From JAKLDO01 sp035354435 (GTDB lineage Bacteria > UBP6 > UBA1177): 25,207 nucleotides of DNA. This document shows positions 15,434 to 23,724 of this stretch, in pieces. The stretch spans positions 1 to 25,207 of the forward strand of contig DAOQAY010000033.1 in the NCBI GenBank assembly GCA_035354435.1. Reading direction: 5' to 3'. A program made the position numbers and the translations under genes. The notes beneath the pieces were generated by a model. The model saw nothing but the letters and a program-made list of their open reading frames with translations. It did not search any database and had not been told where the DNA came from. Position 1 is the first letter of the stretch; every line of letters begins with the position of its first letter.

Positions 15434-18400
15434 TTACTTGTTTTTGAAACAATAGATAAATCCACGCTTTCCATCTATTATTAATTTGTCCATTACTTTT
15501 AAAGTGTGCTCGTTTAAGCTGAAATTCTTTTCCTGCTCGTTTACAGAAAGTGCCTTACAGTTTACAACCCCGGTTTTACCAAGCCTGACAGCAGTTACCG
15601 CCGCATGAGAAGTTGCACCTCCTCTTGAAGTAAGAAGCCCTTCGGCTTCGAATATCATATCAATATCGTCACTTACCGTATCAGGTCTCACAACAATGAT
15701 TTTATCTTCCGGATACTGCTGTTTACAAAGAGCAATATCTCCATATGAGAAAATTGCTCTTCCAATAATCATACCACTTCCTATGCCGGTGCCTTCACCA
15801 ATATATACAGCACCTTCCGGAACATTACTGACCGGAATATTTTCATTTTGATGATATGGTCTTATCTGAAGAATGTGAAAATCCTCTTTTTTTTGTGTTT
15901 CAAAAGTAAATTCTATCTCCTGATGTCCGTATCCTCTTTTATTTACAAGTTCATGCGCTGTTTCACAAAGTGCATTAAAGATCTGAGGAAAGTCTTTTTC
16001 CATACTTATTTCCGGATCATCTTTCATTGAAATTCTCTGTTTTTCTGTGACAGGGTAAGGATGAACAAGTCCACCGACAACATCTTCGCCCTGACTGCAC
16101 ATTACAAAATCACCATAAAGCCTGATATCTCTTTCTCCGGCAAACGGCTCTCTGGTAAAAACCACACCTGTTCCAGAATCATAATTGATATTTCCAAGAA
16201 CCATTTTCTGAATAATTACCGCCGTACCCCATTCAGAAGCAATATTAAGTTTTTCCCTGTACACCTTCGCACGCCGGGAATCCCATGAATTAAAAACCGA
16301 TTTGACCGAAACTATCAACTGCTCTGCGAGATCCTGTTCGAACTGAACATTCCGGCTGTTCAGGACTTTCATATATTCTTTTGAGATTTCTTTCATTACC
16401 AGTGGTTTAAAATCAATTTTCTTTGTAACTTTATAAACCTTTTTAAAATCGGCAATCACTGAATCAAAAATATCCCTGTCAATTCCGAAGTTCATTCCCC
16501 ATGTCTGGATCAACCTCCTGTAACAATCCCACGATGTCCACCCATAGTTTTCTTTTTTCGACAATTCTTTTGCGAAATCATCATTCATTCCGACATTTAA
16601 AAAAGTATTCATTGCTCCCGGCATTGAAATTGCAGATCCGCTTCTGACAGATAGAAGAAGAGGTTTTCTTGGGTTTCCGAATTCAAGATCTGTTAGTTTT
16701 TCGAGATTACAGAGCTGTGTTTTTACTATGGAATATATCTCTTTTTTCATCTCAGGATGCTTCATTAAAGCAGCCCTTCTTCTAAAAAGTTCCGTAGTCA
16801 GAATAAATCCATCTGGAACAGGCATTCCGTATTTCTTTATTTTTTTCAGGAAATATCCTTTCGCTCCGAGAAAAACCTGATTATCTATTTCACTGACATC
16901 TGTATTTAAAGACGATGAAACCAGATCATTTCTGAAACTCATTATTAAATGGATATCCTCTTTTGAAAGATTGTGCGGAATAGCTCTAAGTAAAGTCAGC
17001 ACGCTGTTTATCAGATTATCTATCTGCTGCATAAGAAAAGATGATGAAATAACATCTCTGTAAAATTCCTCGGATTTTTTATGAATATAGCATTCTTTCT
17101 CTTTATCGCATGAAATAGATGCATTGTTCTTTTCAATATGCTGTTCAAGTATCTTTCTCAAATTTTTATCGTGAATTCCCAGGAAATAATCAACTACAAT
17201 TTTTCCCACATCCTCAGCCAGAAATTCAAAAATATTCAGAAACTGATCTACAGAAAAACTCGAAGAAACAAGACTGTAACGAAGAGTTTCCAGATCTGAA
17301 TTAAAATTTTCGTTTGTAATTCCGCCGATCTCCATACCTTCCTTGAACAGATCAAGAATCCAGGCGACTTCTTTTAGTGTTTCAGCTGAAATATAGGAAA
17401 GTTTTGCTGATGAAATTATTTTTTCAATCAATGATGAAACAAGCTGTTCAAGCCTGAAAATCATACCGAGAGCTTCAAATTTAGGTTCACGGTATTCACC
17501 ATACATTGATGGAATACCTATAGCAATATGTCTTTTATAATAAATATTTTCAACACCTTCTGTTTTTTCAGATGAAAGCACTTTATCTTTCAGAACGGAC
17601 ATTATCAAAAAGGCTGTTTGAACAGCTTTCTTCCAATCACCATTCTGGAGATAATTTTCAAGCTCATTGATGACATCAGAAGAAATATATGAATACTTCC
17701 TAAGCTTTTTTGATATATCTCCAGGATTAAGGTAATACTTTTCCTTTAAAAGCAAGTGGAGCTTAAATAAATATTCCACTTTTTTCTTATCTTTTTCATC
17801 ATTTGAATCAAGTTCACCAGCAAACTCTTCGATCCTGCTCATTTTTGCGGTAAAAAGGGAGTCGTAATTCCCTTGAACAGCCTCGTTAAGATGAACCGAT
17901 ACTGCATGTACGCCTTCATACATCTCTCCTGAACTGTCAAGGGAGACATATATTTCCTGCGGTATCTTTTTTTCAAGCTGTTTCTTTTCTCCGGTAAGCC
18001 AGTAAATAAAAATATCTCTCACAAGTTCGATGTGAGTATTATTACTTTCAGCATGAATCTGTTTTCTCAGAAAGTGAAGCAGATTATCCTTGCGGAATGA
18101 AATTTCATCAATTGCAGTTGATATCTTTCTCAGTTCACCCTCAGCTCCTATTTCATTAAAATAAACAGGAAAAAGAACTGCTATCTGCCGTGCGATATGA
18201 TATGATGAATTAATCTCACTATTAAGAAGCTTTGTAATATCATTCTGAAACAGATCAGTATCCGAAATAAAAACACCGCCAATTCTCAGATTTATAAGAA
18301 GAGCCGACAGAAGCTTCATGCTTTTCGAAGGATTTTCACCGATGATCGCAAGCCATGTTCTGATATTTTTCACATGATTTTTATCCACAATTATCTGCCA

Positions 18401-19528
18401 GTCTGAATTCACACCTTTTATTTCGGGATAAACGAACCCGAAATCTATTACCGCATCAAAAAAATGGTCAGAAAGATCATTATCTCCCCTTTTTATAATC
18501 TCCACTCCAAGAGTTTTAATACATTCGAGTATCGCACTCCTGAAACGATCCTGAATAGGCTTAAAGAAATTAAAAACCCTGCTGATAAAAATTGCTGTTT
18601 CGTCACCCTCATGAAAAGGAGTCAATTTTAAAGTTCTGTTCAAATCAAAAAGGAGATATTCTCTCATTGATGACATCGATTCAAGTTCAAGAAGATAAAA
18701 AATGTAGTATATTTTTCCTATAGGGCTTGAAATTAAATCGATAGTACCTCTCATCCGATCTGTAAAAAATGTGAAATCAGGCACAGGAAAAAGATCTTCA
18801 CAGCATGAAGCCCTGTGTATCATATCCATTGATTCATCAAATAAATTATCAGGGAACTGTTCTTTAATCACTTTTTCAACTTCCTGTGATTCTATTCCGC
18901 ATTCAATTCCTGATTCAATAAGCCAGACGGTGAAAGGCTGAAGATTTTTCCAGTAAAGAATGTTCTTTATAAGAACTCTTTTCATCATCCCTGAAACAAC
19001 TGTGTGAACACGAGGTTCTTTACATATTTCAGTGATATACTTTTTAAGTGAACTTGAAGATTCCATAAGACCGGATTTTTCATTTGCCAGAACCTGATCT
19101 GTCAAATCAACAAAATATCTGAAAAGTTCAAATGATATTTTCCCATCTTTATGGATTTTGTATAATAATTCCAGCGTATTGAAGAGTGTTCTTTTCAATC
19201 TCTCGGTTTGAGCTGTATCTAATTTTAAAGTAAAAATAAGAGAACAGGTCTCTCCGAATATCATTAAAATTTTCTCTTTTTCAGTCATTTCAGAAAAAGT
19301 ATAGATGTTTTCCAATATTATCCATCTGAACCCTTCGATTATTTCAGTTAAGTCTGGATATGGATGGTTTAATTCTCTGAAAAAAGCTGTTACCTTTTTT
19401 TGCAACATAGAATACATTGAAACAGATTCTATAATGTATCGCTCTTTTTCAGAAAAATCGTACTCATCAACTTTCGTTTCCTGTAAATTAACCTTGAGCG
19501 CTTCAGATGTTTGAATTAAGTCAGACAT
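15434..19528 (-). CDS. Large PPDK-like protein: ATP-grasp and phosphohistidine domains, no PEP/pyruvate barrel
   Basis: 1364 residues from ATG 19528 (GGAG six bases upstream; a TTG at 19555 is rejected). The first about 880 residues are mainly helical and not recognised, apart from a conserved-looking RHIAIGIPSMYGEYREPKFE near 680. From about 883 the chain matches pyruvate phosphate dikinase: SVRSGSAISMPGAMNT (about 959), GTGVVFTREPFAGE (about 1119), QGEDVVGG (about 1146), then IEFTFE and LQIRP. The swivelling domain has GGATSHAAV with phospho-acceptor His about 1308. The protein ends about 56 residues later, so the C-terminal TIM barrel of PPDK is absent. It could phosphorylate a non-pyruvate acceptor bound by the N-terminal region, as rifampin phosphotransferase and glucan-water dikinase do with other acceptors; that is inference. 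Confidence 0.9.
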   Translation of the reverse strand: MSDLIQTSEALKVNLQETKVDEYDFSEKERYIIESVSMYSMLQKKVTAFFRELNHPYPDLTEIIEGFRWIILENIYTFSEMTEKEKILMIFGETCSLIFTLKLDTAQTERLKRTLFNTLELLYKIHKDGKISFELFRYFVDLTDQVLANEKSGLMESSSSLKKYITEICKEPRVHTVVSGMMKRVLIKNILYWKNLQPFTVWLIESGIECGIESQEVEKVIKEQFPDNLFDESMDMIHRASCCEDLFPVPDFTFFTDRMRGTIDLISSPIGKIYYIFYLLELESMSSMREYLLFDLNRTLKLTPFHEGDETAIFISRVFNFFKPIQDRFRSAILECIKTLGVEIIKRGDNDLSDHFFDAVIDFGFVYPEIKGVNSDWQIIVDKNHVKNIRTWLAIIGENPSKSMKLLSALLINLRIGGVFISDTDLFQNDITKLLNSEINSSYHIARQIAVLFPVYFNEIGAEGELRKISTAIDEISFRKDNLLHFLRKQIHAESNNTHIELVRDIFIYWLTGEKKQLEKKIPQEIYVSLDSSGEMYEGVHAVSVHLNEAVQGNYDSLFTAKMSRIEEFAGELDSNDEKDKKKVEYLFKLHLLLKEKYYLNPGDISKKLRKYSYISSDVINELENYLQNGDWKKAVQTAFLIMSVLKDKVLSSEKTEGVENIYYKRHIAIGIPSMYGEYREPKFEALGMIFRLEQLVSSLIEKIISSAKLSYISAETLKEVAWILDLFKEGMEIGGITNENFNSDLETLRYSLVSSSFSVDQFLNIFEFLAEDVGKIVVDYFLGIHDKNLRKILEQHIEKNNASISCDKEKECYIHKKSEEFYRDVISSSFLMQQIDNLINSVLTLLRAIPHNLSKEDIHLIMSFRNDLVSSSLNTDVSEIDNQVFLGAKGYFLKKIKKYGMPVPDGFILTTELFRRRAALMKHPEMKKEIYSIVKTQLCNLEKLTDLEFGNPRKPLLLSVRSGSAISMPGAMNTFLNVGMNDDFAKELSKKENYGWTSWDCYRRLIQTWGMNFGIDRDIFDSVIADFKKVYKVTKKIDFKPLVMKEISKEYMKVLNSRNVQFEQDLAEQLIVSVKSVFNSWDSRRAKVYREKLNIASEWGTAVIIQKMVLGNINYDSGTGVVFTREPFAGERDIRLYGDFVMCSQGEDVVGGLVHPYPVTEKQRISMKDDPEISMEKDFPQIFNALCETAHELVNKRGYGHQEIEFTFETQKKEDFHILQIRPYHQNENIPVSNVPEGAVYIGEGTGIGSGMIIGRAIFSYGDIALCKQQYPEDKIIVVRPDTVSDDIDMIFEAEGLLTSRGGATSHAAVTAVRLGKTGVVNCKALSVNEQEKNFSLNEHTLKVMDKLIIDGKRGFIYCFKNK

Positions 19529-19550
19529 ACTTCTCTCCGTCTTAAAAATA

Positions 19551-19565
19551 AGCAATAGTATTGCT
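19551..19565 (-). repeat. 7+1+7 palindrome at predicted 5' end of the dikinase-like mRNA
   Basis: AGCAATAGTATTGCT on the plus strand is a perfect inverted repeat. On the minus strand it starts exactly at the base predicted as +1 from the sigma-54 motif, so the transcript would begin with a six-pair stem and three-base loop, followed by a U-rich stretch and then the ribosome site. Confidence 0.6.
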
Positions 19566-19576
19566 TTTGAATAATA

Positions 19577-19591
19577 GCAAAACTGATGCCG
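19577..19591 (-). promoter_or_regulatory. Sigma-54 (-24/-12) promoter of the dikinase-like/GAPDH operon
   Basis: Minus strand CGGCAT-CAGTT-TTGC, followed by T, against consensus TGGCAC-N5-TTGC(A/T). The invariant GG and GC pairs have the exact spacing, and CA and TT also match. Predicted +1 is near 19565, giving a 37-base leader before ATG 19528. The adjacent upstream gene encodes a sigma-54 activator. Confidence 0.75.
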
Positions 19592-19662
19592 GCATTGTGT
19601 ACAGATAACCGACTGAATTTATTAAGATTTATCGAGCTGCACACAGGGCGGAACACATCGCA

Positions 19663-19679
19663 TAGGGCAAAATGCCCTA
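19663..19679. promoter_or_regulatory. Dyad, candidate activator (UAS) site
   Basis: TAGGGCA-AAA-TGCCCTA, perfect 7-bp arms with a 3-bp centre. Its centre is about 106 bp upstream of the predicted sigma-54 start, where NtrC-type proteins usually bind. A second GCCCT half-site (minus strand) lies 19 bp further toward the promoter. It overlaps the regulator's stop codon. Without a following T-tract on the minus strand it is a poor terminator. Confidence 0.5.
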
Positions 19680-21065
19680 GTGTTGTGCTGGATCATGCTT
19701 TTTTATTTTTCTTCTCAAAGTAGTTATGTCTATACCTAAAAGACGAGCGGCTCTGGTCTTATTCCCATCAGTCAAATTAAGAGCCTTGTTTATCAAGTCT
19801 CTTTCATTTTCGGCAAGTGTTTTAAAAACAGCAGCAGCATCACAGACTGCATCAGACTCGTGTGAAAAATCCATTCCAGCTTTGCACATGTCTTCTATTG
19901 AAATGACACTGCTTTTTGAAAAAAGAACAGCTCTCCTTATATAATTTCTCAATTCTCTGACATTTCCATACCAAGGAAAAGATAATATGTATTCCTTTGC
20001 TTCAGAAGACATGTCGTAAACACATTTTTTCAGCTCATCTGACGCTTCTACCATAAATCTTGCCGCCAACCACGGAATATCGTCTTTTCTTTCTCTAAGA
20101 GGAGGAATAAAGATCTCAAATTCTGCAAGTCTGTAATAAAGATCTTCCCTGAATTGTCCTTTTTTTACAAGATCATATAAATTCCTGTTTGTTGCGGAAA
20201 TAATTCTGACATCTGTTTTAACTGGAAGATTTGAACCGATAGGTACAATCTCCTTTTCCTCTACCACTCTTAAAAGTCTTGTTTGAAAATGAAGCGATGC
20301 ATTTTCAAGTTCATCAAGAAAAATAGTACCGCCATTGGCAGACTCGACAACTCCTTTTCTTTTTCTGTCAGCACCGGTAAAAGCCCCTTTTTCATAACCG
20401 AAAAGTTCGCTTTCCATTAAATTCTCCGGCATCGTACCGAGATCGATTTTGATAAAAGGCTGATCCTTTCTATTGCTCATATCATGAATAACCCTTGCAA
20501 GAAAACTCTTCCCGGAACCTGTTTCACCTCTAAGCACAACAGAAAATGGCGACCATGCAACACTTTTTGCCTGTTCAAAGATCTGTTTCATTTTTTGATT
20601 TTTCCCAAAATACCAGTTTTCAAGAGAACTCTGCCGTTGAAGCATTCTTATCTGTTCTTTTTGAATGACAGGAAGAGATACACTGTAAAGAACATCCATA
20701 AAAGAACTCATATTAACCGGTTTCTGGATATATCTATCGACACCTGCTTCAATCGCATTAAGAAGATCTGGAATTTCAGTAAAAGCAGTGGTAACAACTA
20801 TCGGAACATCTTTTCTTCTTCTCTTAATCTCAAATGACATTTGGATACCATCCATTCCAGGCATCTTCACATCTGTAACAACTATATCAGGGTCGTTCTT
20901 AATGAACTTTTCCAGACCTTCTATTCCATCAGAAGCTATATAAATGTTTAAAAAATAGCATCTGAGTATGTTTATCATAGCATCTCTCAGGTTCGAATCA
21001 TCTTCAACATAAAGAAGTTTTATGTCTTTCAATAATAATAACCTATTATCTTTATTTTCTGTCAT
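19677..21065 (-). CDS. NtrC-family sigma-54-dependent response regulator
   Basis: 462 residues in three domains. Receiver (about 14-130): acidic EDD at 21-23, phospho-acceptor Asp65 in VTDVKMPG, Thr92/93 and Lys115. AAA+ domain: Walker A GETGSGKS (180-187), the sigma-54 contact loop GAFTGA (227-232), Walker B GGTIFLDE (245-252), and an arginine-finger region FREDLYYRL. C-terminal Fis-type helix-turn-helix GNKTRAARLLGIDITTLRRK. All parts needed to open sigma-54 promoters are intact. No sensor kinase lies beside it, so its partner is elsewhere. The closest target is the sigma-54 promoter just downstream of its own stop codon. Confidence 0.94.
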   Translation of the reverse strand: MTENKDNRLLLLKDIKLLYVEDDSNLRDAMINILRCYFLNIYIASDGIEGLEKFIKNDPDIVVTDVKMPGMDGIQMSFEIKRRRKDVPIVVTTAFTEIPDLLNAIEAGVDRYIQKPVNMSSFMDVLYSVSLPVIQKEQIRMLQRQSSLENWYFGKNQKMKQIFEQAKSVAWSPFSVVLRGETGSGKSFLARVIHDMSNRKDQPFIKIDLGTMPENLMESELFGYEKGAFTGADRKRKGVVESANGGTIFLDELENASLHFQTRLLRVVEEKEIVPIGSNLPVKTDVRIISATNRNLYDLVKKGQFREDLYYRLAEFEIFIPPLRERKDDIPWLAARFMVEASDELKKCVYDMSSEAKEYILSFPWYGNVRELRNYIRRAVLFSKSSVISIEDMCKAGMDFSHESDAVCDAAAVFKTLAENERDLINKALNLTDGNKTRAARLLGIDITTLRRKIKKHDPAQH

Positions 21066-21093
21066 GAATTCTTTCCATTGTCAGTTTATCAGA

Positions 21094-21108
21094 ATCTTGT
21101 GACAAGAT
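21094..21108. promoter_or_regulatory. Perfect 15-bp palindrome in the regulator's leader
   Basis: ATCTTGT-G-ACAAGAT, 7-bp arms, about 30 bp before the regulator's ATG and just downstream of a TATATA box on the minus strand. The position suits a repressor or autoregulatory operator, or an mRNA hairpin. It does not resemble the TAGGGCA dyad. Confidence 0.45.
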
Positions 21109-21110
21109 AC

Positions 21111-21138
21111 TATATATACAATAAACCTCGAAAAACAA
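21111..21138 (-). promoter_or_regulatory. Possible promoter for the response-regulator gene
   Basis: Minus strand TTGTTT (21138-21133), 16 bp, TATATA (21116-21111), about 46 bp before the ATG. The region is AT-rich, so chance matches are likely. Confidence 0.35.
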
Positions 21139-21221
21139 AATCTTTTGCCTGATTGTAATAAACTTTTTCAGAATATTTCAAAAAATCAAACTTTGGAGGA
21201 GCTTATCAGATCTGTTATTAA

Positions 21222-21250
21222 TTGACAAAAAAGTGCGTTACGACTATTAT
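21222..21250 (+). promoter_or_regulatory. Sigma-70-type promoter of the AgmX-like/radA pair
   Basis: Perfect TTGACA (21222-21227), 17-bp spacer, TATTAT (21245-21250), 35 bp before the ATG at 21286. This is the best housekeeping promoter in the window. The ribosome site GGAGAG is at 21273-21278. Confidence 0.7.
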
Positions 21251-21285
21251 TTTGCGGTGTTTTTTGAAGACTGGAGAGCCTCAAA

Positions 21286-22332
21286 ATGAATGAAAAGATC
21301 TATTTCCTGCCTGATGACAGTTATGAGTACTCATTTGATGAAATCACTGCATTGATCCTTGATGGAAGCATCCGTAAAGATTCACTGATATGGGAACAGT
21401 CACTGCCTGACTGGATAAGAATTGCAGAACATCCTGATTTTATAGAGATATTTATCGAGTATTACCGCATTGCGGATGAAAAGATAAAGCAGGTTCTAGG
21501 AACTGACGATGAAACAGTCCAGAAAAGGGAAATGCTCAAAATGCTTGATGATGTAAGCGTTGAAAAACACACCGTTCCTCATGCTAAAAGCCATCACATT
21601 TTAAAATGGTTAGTAATAGGCATAGGAATAGTGCTTGTTCCTGTAATTGTCTTTTCCGTTATGGGTCTTTTAAAAAAGGAAAAACCTCAGAAAATTGTCG
21701 AAAAACAGCCTGTAATTGAAGATATAAACCTTGATGATGTAAGATTCGGTTCCGGTGTTATGAAAATAGATCCTGTTAAAGGTATCACCATAAAAAAAGT
21801 CGAAAGATCTGTCGAAGACACAATACTTAAAGAAATGCTGCTTGAAATAAAAAAAGAAAACGAAGCTGAACAGGTCGCATCTGCAAAAGATGCCCGGCCT
21901 GAAAAAAAATCCGCAGGACTTTTTGATAAAGTAAGTGACGAAGAGCTTGACGCTTTCAGAAATTCATTTATGAAAAAGACCGTTGCGAAAAATGTTTCAG
22001 CTAAAGTGTCAAATGAAAGCAAACTTGTTCAAAACAGTGAGGAATTGACACAGAATCAGATAAACGAAACAATAAAAACATACTCCGGCACAATAAAATT
22101 CTGCTATGACAAAGCTCTCAAAAACAATGACGGCATAAGTGGAAAAATGGAAATAACAATACACATCATGGGAAATGGAAGCGTTGCAAAAGTCGTCAAT
22201 GAAACCCCAAAGTTCAAAGGAACAGAAATGGATCGCTGTGTGACTGAACAGATCAAGAAAAAATGGATCTTCCCGAAATTCAACGGCACACTTTCAACTG
22301 TGACGATACCTTTTATTCTCAGCGCACAGTAA
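21286..22332 (+). CDS. GYF_2 domain / TM / AgmX-PglI (TonB-like) C-terminal domain protein
   Basis: 348 residues. An N-terminal GYF_2-like domain (about 1-55: YSFDEITALILDGSIRKDSLIWEQSLPDWIRI) faces the cytoplasm. One membrane helix follows at about 106-128, then a charged Lys/Glu-rich periplasmic linker. From about 255 there is a TonB-like domain (IKFCYDKALKNN, then GKMEITIHIMGNGSVAKV, and C-x-x-x-x-x-KKKWIFP) of the AgmX/PglI type. The same arrangement occurs in myxobacterial GltJ/AgmX gliding proteins, which also carry a zinc ribbon; none is seen here. An energy-transducing or trans-envelope link is inferred. Six bases separate it from radA. Confidence 0.82.
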   Translation: MNEKIYFLPDDSYEYSFDEITALILDGSIRKDSLIWEQSLPDWIRIAEHPDFIEIFIEYYRIADEKIKQVLGTDDETVQKREMLKMLDDVSVEKHTVPHAKSHHILKWLVIGIGIVLVPVIVFSVMGLLKKEKPQKIVEKQPVIEDINLDDVRFGSGVMKIDPVKGITIKKVERSVEDTILKEMLLEIKKENEAEQVASAKDARPEKKSAGLFDKVSDEELDAFRNSFMKKTVAKNVSAKVSNESKLVQNSEELTQNQINETIKTYSGTIKFCYDKALKNNDGISGKMEITIHIMGNGSVAKVVNETPKFKGTEMDRCVTEQIKKKWIFPKFNGTLSTVTIPFILSAQ

Positions 22333-22338
22333 AAATAA

Positions 22339-23724
22339 ATGGTAAAGAAAAGAACATCGTTTATCTGTTCCAACTGTTCATACACAGCACCGAAATGGCT
22401 GGGCAGATGTCCTGAATGCGGCGAATGGAACACTCTTGAAGAAAAAGATGAAACTGCTATTCCTAAAGATAATCATCGCCTTTTCCTTTCATCCCCCGAA
22501 GCGGTTTTTGACCATATAAATGATGTCAGCACTGTTGACAGTGAAAGGATCGAATCGGGATATAAAGAGCTTGACCGGATACTCGGCGGCGGAATAGTCA
22601 AAGGCAGCTACAATCTGATCAGCGGTCATCCCGGAGTCGGAAAATCGACTTTGATGCTTCAGGCGGCGCTTGAAATATCGAGAAAATGCAGAGTTCTATA
22701 TCTTTCTGCGGAAGAATCTGTATCACAGGTAAAAATAAGATTTGAAAGACTTGCAGGAAAGAACGGATGCGGAGATCTTTATCTTTCAAACGAAAACAAC
22801 CTCGATAAGCTCCGGGCTAAACTTGAAGAAGAGCAGTTTGATTTTCTTTTCTGCGATTCAATCCAGTCAGTCTATTCACCTTCTGTCCCTGGAATTCCAG
22901 GATCGGTAAGCCAGATAAAAGAATGTGCCGTGAAACTGCTTGAAACAGCAAAAAGAAAGAATATCACTGTTTTTGTAATAGGACATGTCACAAAATCGGG
23001 AAATATCGCAGGACCGATGCTTCTTGAACATATGGTCGATTCAGTTCTGTTATTTGAAGGTGATCCTTCTCTCGGATACAGAGTGTTACGATGCTCAAAA
23101 AACCGTTTCGGACCTACAGATGAGATCGGAATATTCACTATGACATCCACTGGACTGAATGAAGTCGAGAATCCAAGCCAGTTCTTCCTTTCAGACGGTT
23201 CAGGATCGATATCGGGATCGGCACTTGCACTTATACTTGAAGGTTCCAGACCTTTTCTTATCGAAGTTCAGTCTCTTGCGACAAGTTCCAATCTCCCTCA
23301 ACCAAGAAGAGTTGTAACGGGAATTGATTCCGGCAGACTTGCAATGATAACTGCCGTACTTGAAAAAAGAGGCGATCTCTATTTCTCGAATTTTGACCTT
23401 TTCACAAATGTTGTGGGCGGATTGAAACTCAAAACTCCCGCTGTCGATCTTCCTGTCGCCGCATCGCTTCTTTCATCACTTTTCAATATTGCAATTCCGA
23501 TGTCAACTGCATTTGTAGGTGAACTCGGTCTTGGCGGTGAGATCAGAGAAGTTCCCGGTCTGGAAATCATGCTCAGAGAAGGTTCAAGGCTAGGATTGAA
23601 AAAGATATATGCTCCGGCGGGAAGGACGAAAATAAAAAAGAATGATAAAACCGAGATCGTCAGGATCAACTCAATCTTTGATATTATCGAAGAAATACGG
23701 TCAATGAATATATTCGACAATTAG
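22339..23724 (+). CDS. radA: DNA repair protein RadA/Sms
   Basis: 461 residues, the usual RadA length. The C4 zinc finger is Cys10, Cys13, Cys24, Cys27. The RecA-like core has Walker A GHPGVGKS (96-103) and the RadA-specific KNRFG (254-258). The C-terminal Lon-protease-like domain includes VVTGIDSGRLAMITAVLEKR and AFVGELGLGGEIREVPG. RadA promotes branch migration in recombinational repair. The start has no clear Shine-Dalgarno sequence but lies six bases after the AgmX-like stop, so coupling is likely. Its stop overlaps the stop of the convergent gene. Confidence 0.96.
   Translation: MVKKRTSFICSNCSYTAPKWLGRCPECGEWNTLEEKDETAIPKDNHRLFLSSPEAVFDHINDVSTVDSERIESGYKELDRILGGGIVKGSYNLISGHPGVGKSTLMLQAALEISRKCRVLYLSAEESVSQVKIRFERLAGKNGCGDLYLSNENNLDKLRAKLEEEQFDFLFCDSIQSVYSPSVPGIPGSVSQIKECAVKLLETAKRKNITVFVIGHVTKSGNIAGPMLLEHMVDSVLLFEGDPSLGYRVLRCSKNRFGPTDEIGIFTMTSTGLNEVENPSQFFLSDGSGSISGSALALILEGSRPFLIEVQSLATSSNLPQPRRVVTGIDSGRLAMITAVLEKRGDLYFSNFDLFTNVVGGLKLKTPAVDLPVAASLLSSLFNIAIPMSTAFVGELGLGGEIREVPGLEIMLREGSRLGLKKIYAPAGRTKIKKNDKTEIVRINSIFDIIEEIRSMNIFDN

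Noticed and set aside
15424..15474. Upstream extension of the GAPDH-like frame
   Set aside because: It would overlap the dikinase-like gene and lacks a ribosome site; ATG 15423 has AAGGAG at good spacing and begins the family N-terminus.
19529..19555. TTG start extending the dikinase-like protein by nine residues
   Set aside because: The ATG at 19528 has a proper GGAG site, and the extension would use most of the predicted 5' leader.
19663..19679. Dyad after the regulator stop as a rho-independent terminator
   Set aside because: No T-tract follows on the minus strand; its position suits an activator site better.
21195..21200. GGAGGA resembling a Shine-Dalgarno sequence
   Set aside because: No start codon at suitable spacing opens a frame of useful length, and it lies upstream of the TTGACA promoter.
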